Below are positions 1-10,888 of a DNA stretch of 64,000 bases, piece by piece. Within the stretch, counting starts at the first letter, position 1, and every line of letters begins with the position of its first letter. A model generated the notes under the pieces. It ran no database searches. It worked only from the letters and a program-made list of their open reading frames with translations, and was not told the origin of the DNA. Source of the stretch: Hofstenia miamia (Eukaryota > Xenacoelomorpha > Acoela); NCBI GenBank assembly GCA_004352715.1, contig SCFE01000022.1, positions 302,219-366,218 of the forward strand, given 5' to 3'. A program made the translations under genes and the position numbers.

Positions 1-534
1 CAGTAGCAATTGAGAAGATCACTCAAAAAGAGTACTCGATCAGAATTATTGAAAAGCACAATTCCAAAAGATTTTGAAACGTTTCTCTTTTAGTCTCTGA
101 ACACTCTTATTCATCGACCTAAAAAAACAAAGAGTAGGAGGGAAAACACAAAAATATACACTGCGAAGTTCAAGATCCATTTTAAATTAAATGCAAACTG
201 ATTCTGAACGATTTTTAAATAATTAATTTGAAAATCGAAATGAAAGGTGACGCATTTGAACAAAAAATCGAATCCCCACAAATTAGCGACAAGACCATAG
301 CGTAATTACATCCATTGAATAATGTAGATACGATTTATCAGCCTTTTATTTTGGCAAATATTTAATGGACACCCTGTATATTTAAAACCCGACTTAACAT
401 AATGAGCAAAACAGATACTGGAATTCGCAAGCAGGTACACTTTTAATATACGTTTGAAAACAACATTTGAAATGAATTCTTCGATTCAAATCAAAAACAT
501 TCAATAGATCACACTGCAGTTGCATAGAAAATAC

Positions 535-681
535 CTTTTGAGTTGCAACAAGTTTCTTGTGAAGAAAATTGTTCGAATAGAGGAGGATTCTTTGAGTAGC
601 TCTTTCACAGAAGTGGATTCGCAATTCCGCGCGCTTGGCGATTACGAAATTTTCAAATTCTTTGCTTATCTTTCGTCCCAT
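535..681 (-). CDS. Candidate first coding exon, unknown protein
   Basis: An open minus-strand segment starts with ATG at 681 and runs about 49 codons to a good splice donor (AAAG|GTATTT) at 535/534. The peptide begins MGRKISKEFENFVIAKRAEL and is basic and helical in character. Codon use looks more gene-like than in the surrounding DNA. I do not recognise the family. The next exon could not be placed, and the gene may run off the left edge. It could also be a chance reading frame. Confidence 0.25.
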
Positions 682-705
682 GCCTTTTCCAGGACCGTTC
701 CATAG

Positions 706-1847
706 TAAACTAAACGAATATTGTGTTCTAAAACTGCATTAGAATAAAGGCGATTTGTAGAAAATGTTAGAATAACAGCGATTCGTGTATACTTAGGCAA
801 CAAAATAACGACGGTTTACGCAACACATGTACCTAAAAAAATAAGTAATACATCCCTATATATATATATATATATATCCTTCTAAATGTTTTTTAAAAAC
901 CTCATCATGACCGCGTTTCCAAACATAAATCTCTTCAATTTACCTACCTTTATGGTAAATATATTTAAGTTCGAATGAATACTGCGGAAACAAAGGCCAA
1001 AAAATAGGTTTTTTGGGGAAAAAGTGCGATTCACGCTAAATGTCTTAGAAATCAAATTCGAATCTAAGATGGATTAAAATTCTGATTCGAATCGATGGAC
1101 TCGAAAACTCGAATCGTGCTACAGTGCAGGGTGATAATTTGTGGCCCGTAATATTATATGCAAGTGAATGCCCGACACGTTCTGAAAGATTCCGCGCAGC
1201 TCGTTGCCTTCTCTGCCCGAATACCACCCGCCCATTCCGCCCGTCGATTAAATATAGACTAGTGACTTAAATTGAATTTGATTTGATTTCTAACAAAAGG
1301 CTTAGAAGACCGGGTGGGCTTAAAGTAATATTTGCAAGGTATCTTAAATTTGTGATCAAAAGCAAATACATCGAAAAGAAAACTTTAAAAAAAATACAAA
1401 TATTTAGATAAGTTTATGGGAAAATATTGTCCGACCCTCCCCGCCAGCTGATTTCACGAGTGTTGCCCGCAAAACACTAATGCGGGGCAAGCTAGAAATG
1501 AATGATGGGCTGCTGAAAATTTTAAACAAAATAATTTCACAGTTAACTGTCTTTGTGAGGGACGTAAATCAAATTCTGCACTTGGATTCTATTGCTGAGG
1601 TTTTTCATGCTTAAAAGTCGTTTTATTAACAACAGATGGTTTTGAAGTATAAATTATTACTTAAACCACAATATATTTTGAATTCGAATTTGGGAAGCCA
1701 TTGCCTCAATATTCGGATTCGAGCTCGGAAAAAATGGATTCAGAATGCCCTAATGAACATTCGAGACTACAGCAATGTATAAAAGTAATAAAGCAGGTCG
1801 GTGGGAGGGTGTCTGGTGAGTTACCAAAGGAAATCTAGTTTCAGAAC
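706..1847. other. Intergenic, no gene seen
   Basis: AT-rich DNA with a short (TA)n run near 848-876. There are two GC-richer patches: 1040-1260, rich in GATTCGAATC-like motifs, and 1430-1500. The patches look like eroded repeats, but I could not define their ends. Confidence 0.3.
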
Positions 1848-2122
1848 AGACTCGACTCGCCACATAAAATCTTTGAATGAGGCTCGTTTTAGCTCGGCAT
1901 TTTTTTAAAAATATTGTCCTCAAAGAATTTTTTACATAGCTCTTCCTATTATTTAAAAAACATTTCTTAAATAAGATTATAGGAAAGGCATACTGACTGC
2001 AAAAAATATGAAAAATCTCCATAATCAAATTAACAAGCAAAACTATAAACTTGCTTTGCTTAAAATAGGCTCGTTTTGGGTCAAATACTATATTCAATAC
2101 TCGGCTCGGCTCGGCTCGTTGA
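1848..2122. mobile_element. GCTCG-family inverted-repeat element, truncated copy
   Basis: This copy matches the internal sequence of the fuller copy at 21418-21756. Shared parts are the GGCTCGTTTTAGCTCGGCAT-like segment, the AT-rich core with AAATAAGATTATA, and the closing tandem GGCTC pentamers followed by CGTTGA. The outer terminal repeat is missing or eroded at both ends, and a (TA)n run follows directly. Confidence 0.6.
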
Positions 2123-2403
2123 TATATATTATATATATATATATATATATGTTCAAAGTCTTGAAATATAATGTGTTCTCTACATATAACATTCGTTAAA
2201 GTTAAGCTCAATAAATGAAAAAAGTTTGCTAAGGACGATTCCAGTTCAGCTTTAAAATTAATTAATGTTGAATAAAACCTACTAATATTAATTTTCGTCA
2301 AATTAACTTTGTAAGTATGTTCACATCAGTTAAGATTGCAATTACGACAGCATTTCAATTTTGCTAAGAACAACAAAAGAAAATTTAATGTAAAACGCTC
2401 TTG

Positions 2404-3040
2404 TAGCAGACGCAATGCTGGCTGTCGCATTAAGACTGTCGAATATTGAATATAAAATATGGGAATTGAAGTGGCGCTCCAATGTCTGACAACTCCATGC
2501 CTCTTCTGCATCATGATTAGTAACTAAAACTACCAACGCTCCATTGCACAGCAATGACATTCTAAAATGATAATATTTCCAAACTAGAAAGCCACGGTTG
2601 GTCTGCCTATTAGGTTAAGTAGGATTTGCCCTAATTCAACGAATGATAAAACAGACATTTTAAAATAGAACATTCCCTTGCTTTAAGAAAAAAAATCCAT
2701 TTTTTGAGCTTAATATGATGCAGGGACTTGTAGTGACTTGCAAGGAATCTACACTTGAATGTCTTGTTGTAAGTGAAAACAAATGAAAAAACCCTAACAC
2801 GAGAACAAATAATGTCAGAACCTCATTTCCGGACCACTTCGATTATGCTTCTTCCGATTAATGATAATAACGTCTGAACTGAAAAAGTTGAAGCTGTATA
2901 CCAACACAGTATTTCAGTAACAACATCTAAACCTCATCCGGTTAAAGACAATTGATTGCTTAGATGCCCTGGATATTTAGTTAACCTCGGTTTCGACGAG
3001 CATACCAAGACGACGATGTGTAGACGAAGTCATGGTCGTG
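2404..3040 (-). other. Possible exon pieces of an unknown minus-strand gene
   Basis: Three minus-strand pieces have splice-like borders. One, around 3034-2991, contains ATG with a following GTATGC donor. A second starts after CTTTTTCAG near 2878 and ends at GAG|GTTCTG. The third starts after ATCATTTTAG near 2562 and encodes a peptide starting MSLLCNGALVVLVTNHDAEE. Pieces two and three are phase-compatible; piece one does not join cleanly. No family is recognised. This is listed only as a lead. Confidence 0.15.
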
Positions 3041-3044
3041 ACCT

Positions 3045-4078
3045 AATTGCAAGCTGTTCGAGGAAGTACTTCATATAAAAATTGATAGAAAAGTCAACGT
3101 TTTCTTGAAAATACTAGTGGTACATTCGAATAATACACAACTTATATAATATGATCTATGGACATAGACGACAATCAGAACTATATCTTTCATTATCTAC
3201 TGTAATTTGCGTTCAGCAAGTTTGTTATTCTGAGTTGAAGTGCCATTTACTCGTTCAGTAAGAAACAAGACATTAAACATATTCTATTAAATCAAACACG
3301 AAAACTCTTTTGAAAATATTAGTTCTTGATTCATAAATATGGCATTTGAAAAAATTTATCGACAGTTTAGTGAAATATTATGGTCAACTTTAGTTATTTC
3401 ATTGCACAGAGTATCTTCATCTCTTTGTTCAATATCTGGCATGTATTGTCACTGTTAGCAAATTTTATATTCGAATAAAAGCAAACAGTATTCTTCGACG
3501 ATTCGCTTCACAAAAAATAATGTGACTGTAAATTTATTGTATAACTACGTTTAAGCAATTACACAACCGCAATTATCGCTAAAATCAGAGATAACGCTTG
3601 ATTAGAAATGGTTTTTCGTGGAAGAACAATATTTTTTCCATGAAACGGAAGTCGTCATGCAACAAAACAGGTTTTTCTGACATATCAAGACATCTCTAAT
3701 GAAACTGTATAACTTACAATCAACATGGCGCTTCTTTCAAACGTTAGGGCAAACTTTGAGAAGTTATTTTTAAATGGACTATATAATTTTTTCATTTTAG
3801 TTGCCCTAATAATTATACATGCATAAACAAATTTCACATGTAAGGGGAAAAATAAATCAATGCTTTGAACACAAAAAAGTGGCAAATTCATTGCGCACTT
3901 TAAAAAGCGACGAATTGATTGTGATTTCGCAGGGAGATAGGGAATAAATATCCATTACGTTCATTCCAAGTCATTAAATAATAAATCAAACATAAATAGA
4001 ATGGTAAATTAAGAATAAAGATAATTATATTGAAAATACAGACTACCTTTCATCACTAAGTTAAGATTCAATAGGACA
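3045..4078. other. Intergenic, nothing recognised
   Basis: AT-rich sequence without a convincing coding exon, RNA gene or repeat boundary. Confidence 0.3.
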
Positions 4079-4318
4079 AGACTTGTCAACAAGCCGAAAC
4101 TTCTAAGCTCGCCTCGGCCCGTCACATAAAATCTCTCAATTAGGCTCGTTTCACCTCGACATATTTTTTTTAAAAATATTGTGCCCTAAGAGTTTTTTAC
4201 ATTGCTCTTCCTACTATTTAGTAAACATTTCTAAAATAAGATTATAAGAAAGGCATATTGAATGAAATTAAATTAATAAGCACTACTAAAAATTGGCTTT
4301 GCTTAGAAAAGGTTCGTT
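4079..4318. mobile_element. GCTCG-family element, 3'-truncated copy
   Basis: This copy begins AAGACTTGTCAACAAGCCGA, a variant of the family terminus CAGACTTGTCAACGAG. It continues with the family's GCTCG-rich border and AT-rich core (AAATAAGATTATAAGAAAGG). It stops at 4318, where an unrelated 85-bp repeat begins. Confidence 0.6.
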
Positions 4319-4403
4319 CGTACAATATATTGTTGTGCTGTGACGAAAAAAAATTGAAGTTCACATCGCACAATACACAACGGTAAGCCTGTTGTATCAT
4401 ATA
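4319..4403. repeat. 85-bp dispersed repeat, copy 1
   Basis: Nearly identical to 13418-13502. It contains imperfect inverted arms (TTGTTGTGCTGTG and CGCACAATACACAAC), so it could fold into a stem-loop. This copy is sandwiched exactly between two GCTCG-family copies. Confidence 0.5.
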
Positions 4404-4941
4404 CAGACTTGTCANNNNNNNNNNNNNNNNNNNNNNNNNNNNNNNNNNNNNNNNNNNNNNNNNNNNNNNNNNNNNNNNNNNNNNNNNNNNNNNNNNNNNN
4501 NNNNNNNNNNNNNNNNNNNNNNNNNNNNNNNNNNNNNNNNNNNNNNNNNNNNNNNNNNNNNNNNNNNNNNNNNNNNNNNNNNNNNNNNNNNNNNNNNNNN
4601 NNNNNNNNNNNNNNNNNNNNNNNNNNNNNNNNNNNNNNNNNNNNNNNNNNNNNNNNNNNNNNNNNNNNNNNNNNNNNNNNNNNNNNNNNNNNNNNNNNNN
4701 NNNNNNNNNNNNNNNNNNNNNNNNNNNNNNNNNNNNNNNNNNNNNNNNNNNNNNNNNNNNNNNNNNNNNNNNNNNNNNNNNNNNNNNNNNNNNNNNNNNN
4801 NNNNNNNNNNNNNNNNNNNNNNNNNNNNNNNNNNNNNNNNNNNNNNNNNNNNNNNNNGGGCTCGTTGTATATACAATACTCTGCTCAAGCTCGGCTCGGC
4901 TCGGCTCGGCTCATTAGAAGCTCGGCTCGTTGACAAGTCTG
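4404..4941. mobile_element. GCTCG-family element with both termini, interior an N gap
   Basis: The left end reads CAGACTTGTCA and the right end TGACAAGTCTG, which are exact inverted repeats. The interior 4415-4857 is N. Before the right end there are four tandem GGCTC units and then GCTCATTAGAAGCTCGGCTC. No clear 8-bp target duplication is visible. Confidence 0.65.
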
Positions 4942-5145
4942 AATATTACCACAAAACTTGCCTAGAACTACGACTGAAAATAAGAGAACGACTGCAATTT
5001 TGTTTTAGTAAAACTGAACACACAATATGTTTGTTAAAATTAGTTAAAGAATTGAAAGATGAAAGAAAGAAAAATGAAGAGAGACAATTTCATTGACACA
5101 AGTCGTAATTAACTAAGCGTTGCTTTCGGCCGCTTCGCTCATAAA

Positions 5146-5292
5146 TCACAGAGAACGAAAAGTCGAATTACGACAGGCATGTTTAAGTGTGGAAAATCGT
5201 TGTCGGAATGAGGAAATCCTATAGAGTATTCTCGTAATGGAATAAATAGTTTTAACATAACAGTGCATTCTAAACTGAAAACGCAACAATCT
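5146..5292 (-). CDS. Possible 3' terminal exon of the 24-5 kb minus-strand gene
   Basis: After a minus-strand acceptor (TGCATAACTTTAG) an open frame of about 48 codons runs to a stop. It enters in the phase required by the exon at 6464-6269 (2 nt carried over). The peptide is cysteine-rich near its start and resembles no family I know. The link to the upstream exon rests on phase alone. Confidence 0.2.
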   Translation of the reverse strand, partial: RLLRFQFRMHCYVKTIYSITRILYRISSFRQRFSTLKHACRNSTFRSL

Positions 5293-5399
5293 CTTTGAAA
5301 TGAACTGGAGCATCCAGTGCTAAAGTTATGCAGAATGAGGTCAACGGAGCAAAGCAATAAGAATCTCATTTAAAAGCGCGTTTGAACTAAATTCCAATG

Positions 5400-6230
5400 A
5401 AACGTGCACGATTCAGTTTCTCCAAATTTAGAAGCTGGCTTCCAATTGGTTCATTTCATATCATTTATTTAGCGATAATTTCCGGTTGTCATTTTACACT
5501 GTAAGTACTTCGCAGAAAGTTCTTTAAAAAATTGTTAAAAAAATAAGCTTTATTACCTAAATGAAAATAATATTATCGTTTTTTTTAAAATATATGAACC
5601 ATAGGTTGCAGTTAAATAGCATCAAAAAATTAAAACTAGTCAATTTTTGCATTTTTACACACCCTTCCTCATTCTAGTGAAAAAGTAAATTTAAAATAAT
5701 ATTTTCCTCCCATGACACTGTCCCTAAAAAATAAACCAAACTCAATGCCTTCAACCTTAAACAGCCTAAGAATTTTTGAAAAACTTTTCATGATCCTAAA
5801 ACAACATTTCAACGTTTATAGCTAAAAAACTATTTAAAAAGCTGTAGTCCATCTAAAAGTACCATAAATGGACCCTAATTACAATACTACTTAATAAACA
5901 ATCTGCGTATGAAAGGACTTTATATTAAAACTAGAAAAGCACTCAGGCAGCGCAGACCTCCGCCACACAGCTTGTGTGACCCGGATCAGCACCAAAATTT
6001 GATGGATTAATCCTTGGGCGGAGAAGCACCTCTGGTGAAAATTTGAGGTCGATCAATCTATTACTTTTTCTGTAAAGTTGCTAACAGTCAAACGCTACCA
6101 AAAACATAACCTTTTTGGCGGAGGTAACAATTGATTTTATAAACCTGCAGTGATCTCATTTCAGCATTAAACACATTTTTTAATAAACCAAACTCTTTAA
6201 AATGAGTTTGCATTGTCTTTTAATGGTGAT
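5400..6230. other. Intergenic, one GC-richer patch
   Basis: The stretch 5938-6075 is clearly GC-richer than its surroundings (GCGCAGACCTCCGCC followed by TTGTGTGACCCGGATC). It looks like part of a dispersed repeat, but there is no second copy in the window. The rest is featureless AT-rich DNA. Confidence 0.25.
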
Positions 6231-6268
6231 TATCCCAATTCGCTGAAGATGAATGTAAACATACGAAC

Positions 6269-6464
6269 CTTTCGTTGCCAGCATCATAGGCTTTTAGTCT
6301 CTTCAGCCTCTTGGCCTCATTGAGAATAAAGAGCATTTCGAAGACGCGATCCAAACACAACGTATATTTTCTTTTTGAAGTTGAAAACTGAGGTAATAAG
6401 AGATAATCTTGAACACATTGGCATGGCTTGCTTGTTTTTAGCACCGGGCAGTAGAGTCGACGAG
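6269..6464 (-). CDS. Candidate internal exon, unknown cysteine-containing protein
   Basis: The minus-strand exon is bounded by an acceptor (TTTTTATTTAG) at 6465 and a donor (CGAAAG|GTTCGT) at 6269. It is fully open in one frame for 65 codons. The peptide starts RRLYCPVLKTSKPCQCVQDY, so it has a C-x(9)-C-x-C cluster, and ends in a basic helical segment (EAKRLKRLKAYDAGNE). It enters needing 2 nt and leaves carrying 2 nt. The first requirement matches the exon ending at 8406. Family unknown. The open frame, both splice borders and protein-like composition support it; similarity does not. Confidence 0.4.
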
Positions 6465-7485
6465 CTAAATAAAAACAAGAAATAAATAGTACACAAAATA
6501 GCTACAAGCATACGTATTTGTGAATTACTTCATAAATGTGATTAGAGTTGCTTTAAATAAATTAAATGCCCATTATGAACTTAGGCACTTCAAAATAAGC
6601 AAATACCGTATATATGTATGTATGGTTTTTCTTTTAATTTTTTTAGATTACATATGTATCAATTTCCAACATATACACATGAAGAACATTCAATATATAA
6701 AAAATTTGTGACAATTTACAAAAATGTGGTTTTTCGTAATGTTTTTTCTTGCCGCCCCCCCNNNNNNNNNNNNNNNNNNNNNNNNNNNNNNNNNNNNNNN
6801 NNNNNNNNNNNNNNNNNNNNNNNNNNNNNNNNNNNNNNNNNNNNNNNNNNNNNNNNNNNNNNNNNNNNNNNNNNNNNNNNNNNNNNNNNNNNNNNNNNNN
6901 NNNNNNNNNNNNNNNNNNNNNNNNNNNNNNNNNNNNNNNNNNNNNNNNNNNNNNNNNNNNNNNNNNNNNNNNNNNNNNNNNNNNNNNNNNNNNNNNNNNN
7001 NNNNNNNNNNNNNNNNNNNNNNNNNNNNNNNNNNNNNNNNNNNNNNNNNNNNNNNNNNNNNNNNNNNNNNNNNNNNNNNNNNNNNNNNNNNNNNNNNNNN
7101 NNNNNNNNNNNNNNNNNNNNNNNNNNNNNNNNNNNNNNNNNNNNNNNNNNNNNNNNNNNNNNNNNNNNNNNNNNNNNNNNNNNNNNNNNNNNNNNNNNNN
7201 NNNNNNNNNNNNNNNNNNNNNNNNNNNNNNNNNNNNNNNNNNNNNNNNNNNNNNNNNNNNNNNNNNNNNNNNNNNNNNNNNNNNNNNNNNNNNNNNNNNN
7301 NNNNNNNNNNNNNNNNNNNNNNNNNNNNNNNNNNNNNNNNNNNNNNNNNNNNNNNNNNNNNNNNNNNNNNNNNNNNNNNNNNNNNNNNNNNNNNNNNNNN
7401 NNNNNNNNNNNNNNNNNNNNNNNNNNNNNNNNNNNNNNNNNNNNNNNNNNNNNNNNNNNNNNNCAAACTTACACAAAATTTAAAC

Positions 7486-7523
7486 GAGCCGAGCTTGGAA
7501 ATGTCGGCTCGTTGACAAGTCTG
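7486..7523. mobile_element. GCTCG-family element, right terminus only
   Basis: The sequence ends CGGCTCGTTGACAAGTCTG, identical to the right ends at 4941 and 63184. The rest of the copy would lie in the N gap 6762-7463. Confidence 0.55.
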
Positions 7524-8400
7524 TCCCACAAATATGTGTGCCACTGTCACGACAGTCAATGTATTTTAGCCACGTATTGTTCCAATAGTAGTTGGAAGGA
7601 TAAACACAAATGAGATTGTATCAATCGTAGATTAAACCATTATGTGACTGGCGAAATATTCTCAATAACGTAACTAACTTTTTGCCACCAACTGCTGGCT
7701 AAACCATGCATGCTGTTTGGAACTGGATACAACGTTGAAAAAAATCCATTTTGATAAAATACATGCTTAAAACATAGAAAACATTTTAAACTGTTTTCAA
7801 CGAGATGTGTTTGACTCTAACAGTAGTGCAGAAGTAATTTTCTTACTTACTATACTTACTTTCTATCACACTCTAACTTTTTGAAATATAATAAAAAATT
7901 CAATGTATTGCTGATTTTTAACCAAAATATCAACAGTGGATCATTTAACGTTAAAAATACAATTACTAGATTTGAAATTGATAAGTGTGTAAGTAGTGCA
8001 ATTGGATTTGACCTCTATGACAACATCTGAAGGAGTTTGGTAATCAAGATATCATCATAAATGAATAGCATTACCTAACAAAATCTATTTAAAGTAGAAT
8101 TTTCTTGCTAATCACGAATAATGTACTGTATAACGGGGTGACTTTGGCTGTTTTTTATGAAAATTGAAATCAATGGCAAAAGTTTCTTTAAAAAAATACG
8201 TGATGGCCAATTTACACAAAGATAATTAAACGTTTATTCTACTGCATCATAGGCCTAAAAATTCATAATGGTGTCATAATAATGGCCCATTTGCAGTATG
8301 AAAATTGAAATAGCAAGTATCCCAAATTGCAATTTCTAATGCAAAAGGCATTCATCAGTATAAATAAAAAATCGAATATACCAAGTAATCTTCAATATTA
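7524..8400. other. Intron or intergenic, nothing recognised
   Basis: AT-rich with no open frame of note. It would be intron if the flanking minus-strand exons belong to one gene. Confidence 0.3.
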
Positions 8401-8405
8401 CATAC

Positions 8406-8509
8406 CGTTTTCGTCTTCTGTGGCATTGACCAGAAATTGACCAAAACGTTCACACTGCTTAATGTAGCATCGTTCACGATCTAAACGCAAACTCTTGAAC
8501 AAATTACAC
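8406..8509 (-). CDS. Candidate internal exon abutting the 64-bp array
   Basis: On the minus strand an open frame (peptide starting CNLFKSLRLDRERCYIKQCE) runs to a strong donor (AACG|GTATGT) at 8406. It leaves one nucleotide over, exactly what the exon at 6464 needs. Its 5' part is repeated in the tandem array. The exon may start at an AG inside the repeat unit (TTTTAAG|GTGT, 8509). Alternatively it may extend through the array to the acceptor TTTGTTGTAG at 9259; in that case the array's 64-nt period breaks the frame. Product unknown. Confidence 0.4.
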
Positions 8510-9228
8510 CTTAAAACATAAAAAAATGTAGCATCGTTCACGATCTAAACGCAAACTCTTGAACAAATTACACCTTAAAACATAAAAAAATGTAGCATCG
8601 TTCACGATCTAAACGCAAACTCTTGAACAAATTACACCTTAAAACATAAAAAAATGTAGCATCGTTCACGATCTAAACGCAAACTCTTGAACAAATTACA
8701 CCTTAAAACATAAAAAAATGTAGCATCGTTCACGATCTAAACGCAAACTCTTGAACAAATTACACCTTAAAACATAAAAAAATGTAGCATCGTTCACGAT
8801 CTAAACGCAAACTCTTGAACAAATTACACCTTAAAACATAAAAAAATGTAGCATCGTTCACGATCTAAACGCAAACTCTTGAACAAATTACACCTTAAAA
8901 CATAAAAAAATGTAGCATCGTTCACGATCTAAACGCAAACTCTTGAACAAATTACACCTTAAAACATAAAAAAATGTAGCATCGTTCACGATCTAAACGC
9001 AAACTCTTGAACAAATTACACCTTAAAACATAAAAAAATGTAGCATCGTTCACGATCTAAACGCAAACTCTTGAACAAATTACACCTTAAAACATAAAAA
9101 AATGTAGCATCGTTCACGATCTAAACGCAAACTCTTGAACAAATTACACCTTAAAACATAAAAAAATGTAGCATCGTTCACGATCTAAACGCAAACTCTT
9201 GAACAAATTACACCTTAAAACATAAAAA
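8463..9228. repeat. Perfect 64-bp tandem array, 12 copies
   Basis: Units start at 8463 and every 64 bp to 9167. Copies 1-11 are identical in every base, including a run of seven A. The last copy has five A. The unit read on the minus strand is the 5' part of the exon-like segment ending at 8406. Identity between copies implies very recent amplification, gene conversion or an assembly effect. There is no spacer, so it is not a CRISPR array. Confidence 0.95.
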
Positions 9229-9258
9229 TGCTCCTGACGCTAAGCTCGTTTCATATGC
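9213..9258 (-). other. Exon-like segment distal to the 64-bp array
   Basis: On the minus strand a good acceptor (TTATTTGTTGTAG) precedes 9258. The next bases read AYETSLASGAFLCFK and then meet GTGTAA, either a donor or, if unspliced, an in-frame stop. Removing one T from the five-T run would join this frame to the CNLFKSL frame. It may therefore be the true 5' end of the exon that the array interrupts. Confidence 0.25.
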
Positions 9259-9489
9259 CTACAACAAATAAAATTCAATTACAAGTTTTGCAAAATGGAA
9301 AAATTATTTTAAATAATATTAGATTATAATGTAGAAAATGCCATTTCAGTTTAATACGATCAATCTTAAATGTACAAATATTGAAAATGGCTAGTGTAGT
9401 GGAAAATTCAGTTGGTAAAAAAACATTTGAATAAAGATTCTCTTATCTTATCTTATCTTATCTTATTTAAACTAAGTATTGTGAAGGAC

Positions 9490-9864
9490 TTCTGAACGGG
9501 CCTAAATATGAGGCTGCTGCAGCTCCGGCTACGGAGCACATTCCTATCAAAATTTAGATCCAGTTCCGGGTCAGGAGTTGTTGGGTAACAATGGCTTCAT
9601 TATGATTTGGCCGATAATATACTCCCTATTTTATTTGCGAACTTAATGATTTTTTAAAATTTTTGGAAATTTTTATATATTTTTTGTAACATCAAGGCTC
9701 TTTGTGGAACAGAAAGGAACTAATAAAAATAGCCTTTAAAAAAACGCTTGAGCTGGAACTGTTCTATAAACATCGGGCCCCGGCTCAGCCGGTAGTTTAA
9801 ATGTCGCACCGGCTCCGAGGAAAATGCTCTGCTCCTTGGCTCTGTCTACAACTCCGAAACACTG
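9490..9864. mobile_element. Candidate hAT-type MITE rich in CTCCGGCTC motifs
   Basis: The right end reads ACTCCGAAACACTG, the reverse complement of a hAT-like terminus CAGTGTTTCGGAGT. GC-rich GGCTC/CCGGCTC blocks lie at both sides of an AT-rich core. The left terminus and target duplication are not resolved. Confidence 0.35.
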
Positions 9865-10202
9865 GTATTCCGATTAAATTAATACATATTATATTACTTT
9901 GATAAACCATCCTTCCATCACTTATGAAGATATTTATCATTAAATAAACGATTGACATTTAGTTGCTCAAGCGAAGGAATTCTCAAAAACATATATAAAA
10001 AGAAAATACGTCCGATTGTGGCCAGTTTTTTATCAGTGTCAGTGAACTACATGCTTAAGCCATTTCTGATATAAAATTTGAAAAAAACATGCATAGGGCC
10101 CAGCCCTTGTTTCAAAATAATAGGTAGTCCCCTCTCATACTTAGCGTCCCTATATATATTATATAATCAATACCAGAGCGCCCATATAATATTTAGGGCA
10201 AG

Positions 10203-10204
<2 letters not shown>

Positions 10205-10297
<93 letters not shown>
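10205..10297. repeat. (TA)n microsatellite
   Basis: More than 90 bp of TA dinucleotides with one interruption. It lies just beyond the 3' end of a minus-strand LINE fragment. Long open frames through it are artefacts. Confidence 0.95.
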
Positions 10298-10319
10298 CTT
10301 AAAGATAAGGTTAAAACAT

Positions 10320-10888
10320 GCATTAAGAAAAACAAAAGCATAAACAAAAAAACTTAAATTTTAAATAATTTACAAATATATCAATTGCATTTTATATTCT
10401 GCGAGGAACCTAGTTTGTATTGATTGGCAAGTAAATTCTCCTTCACTAAGCGTTTAAAGTTGAAGCATTTCGTATTTTTATATCTAACGAATTCCATAGT
10501 TTACAAGTAGTTACAGTAAATGAAAACTTCCAAAATATATTACGCTTATGAAAAGTGACCTATTTGTTTAAGAACGCTGAACATTGCTGTAATAGACCAG
10601 TTAAATTTCATATTTATTTGTTCTGACTGTAGAGGTTAAATTATTCAGCAGTATACATGCATAGTTATACTGGCTCATCACGAATGCCTTTATTAGCTGC
10701 TTATTTTTGGTGAGAGCTCTAAGTTGCTTAATATACTGAACGCCCATTGCTATGCTACTCACTTTCTTTCTAATGCAGGTCTTATATGAAAGAGAATTGT
10801 CGATGTCCACTCCTAAGTACTTCACCACACTAGATTGTTGGATGTTCATGTCATTTATACTTAGATTAATGTTCTTGACCAACTGCAA
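10320..10888 (-). pseudogene. LINE reverse transcriptase C-terminal relic
   Basis: The minus-strand frame contains VVKYLGVDIDNSLSYKTCI, the conserved K-Y-L-G-V motif just after the palm domain of non-LTR reverse transcriptases. It is followed by an LRALTKNKQLIKAFVMSQYN segment and a decayed tail (KLWNSLDIKIRN) resembling the common W-N-S-L-P tail. The 5' part of the ORF is absent. It is replaced on the upstream side by the 133-bp tandem array, which repeats this same coding segment. The clade is uncertain. Confidence 0.7.

Noticed and set aside
1750-2301. A 183-codon minus-strand gene
   Set aside because: It runs through a GCTCG-family element and a (TA)n run, with no protein-like motif.
4392-5096. 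Long open frames crossing 4415-4857, 6762-7463, 38112-38228, 41568-41701 and 54568-54729
   Set aside because: They exist only because N runs translate without stops; most of the remaining sequence is repeat or (TA)n.
8463-9228. Regular direct repeats as a CRISPR array
   Set aside because: The 64-bp units are contiguous and identical with no unique spacers, and the genome is eukaryotic.
10078-10347. Open frames encoding (IY)n
   Set aside because: They are translations of the (TA)n microsatellite.
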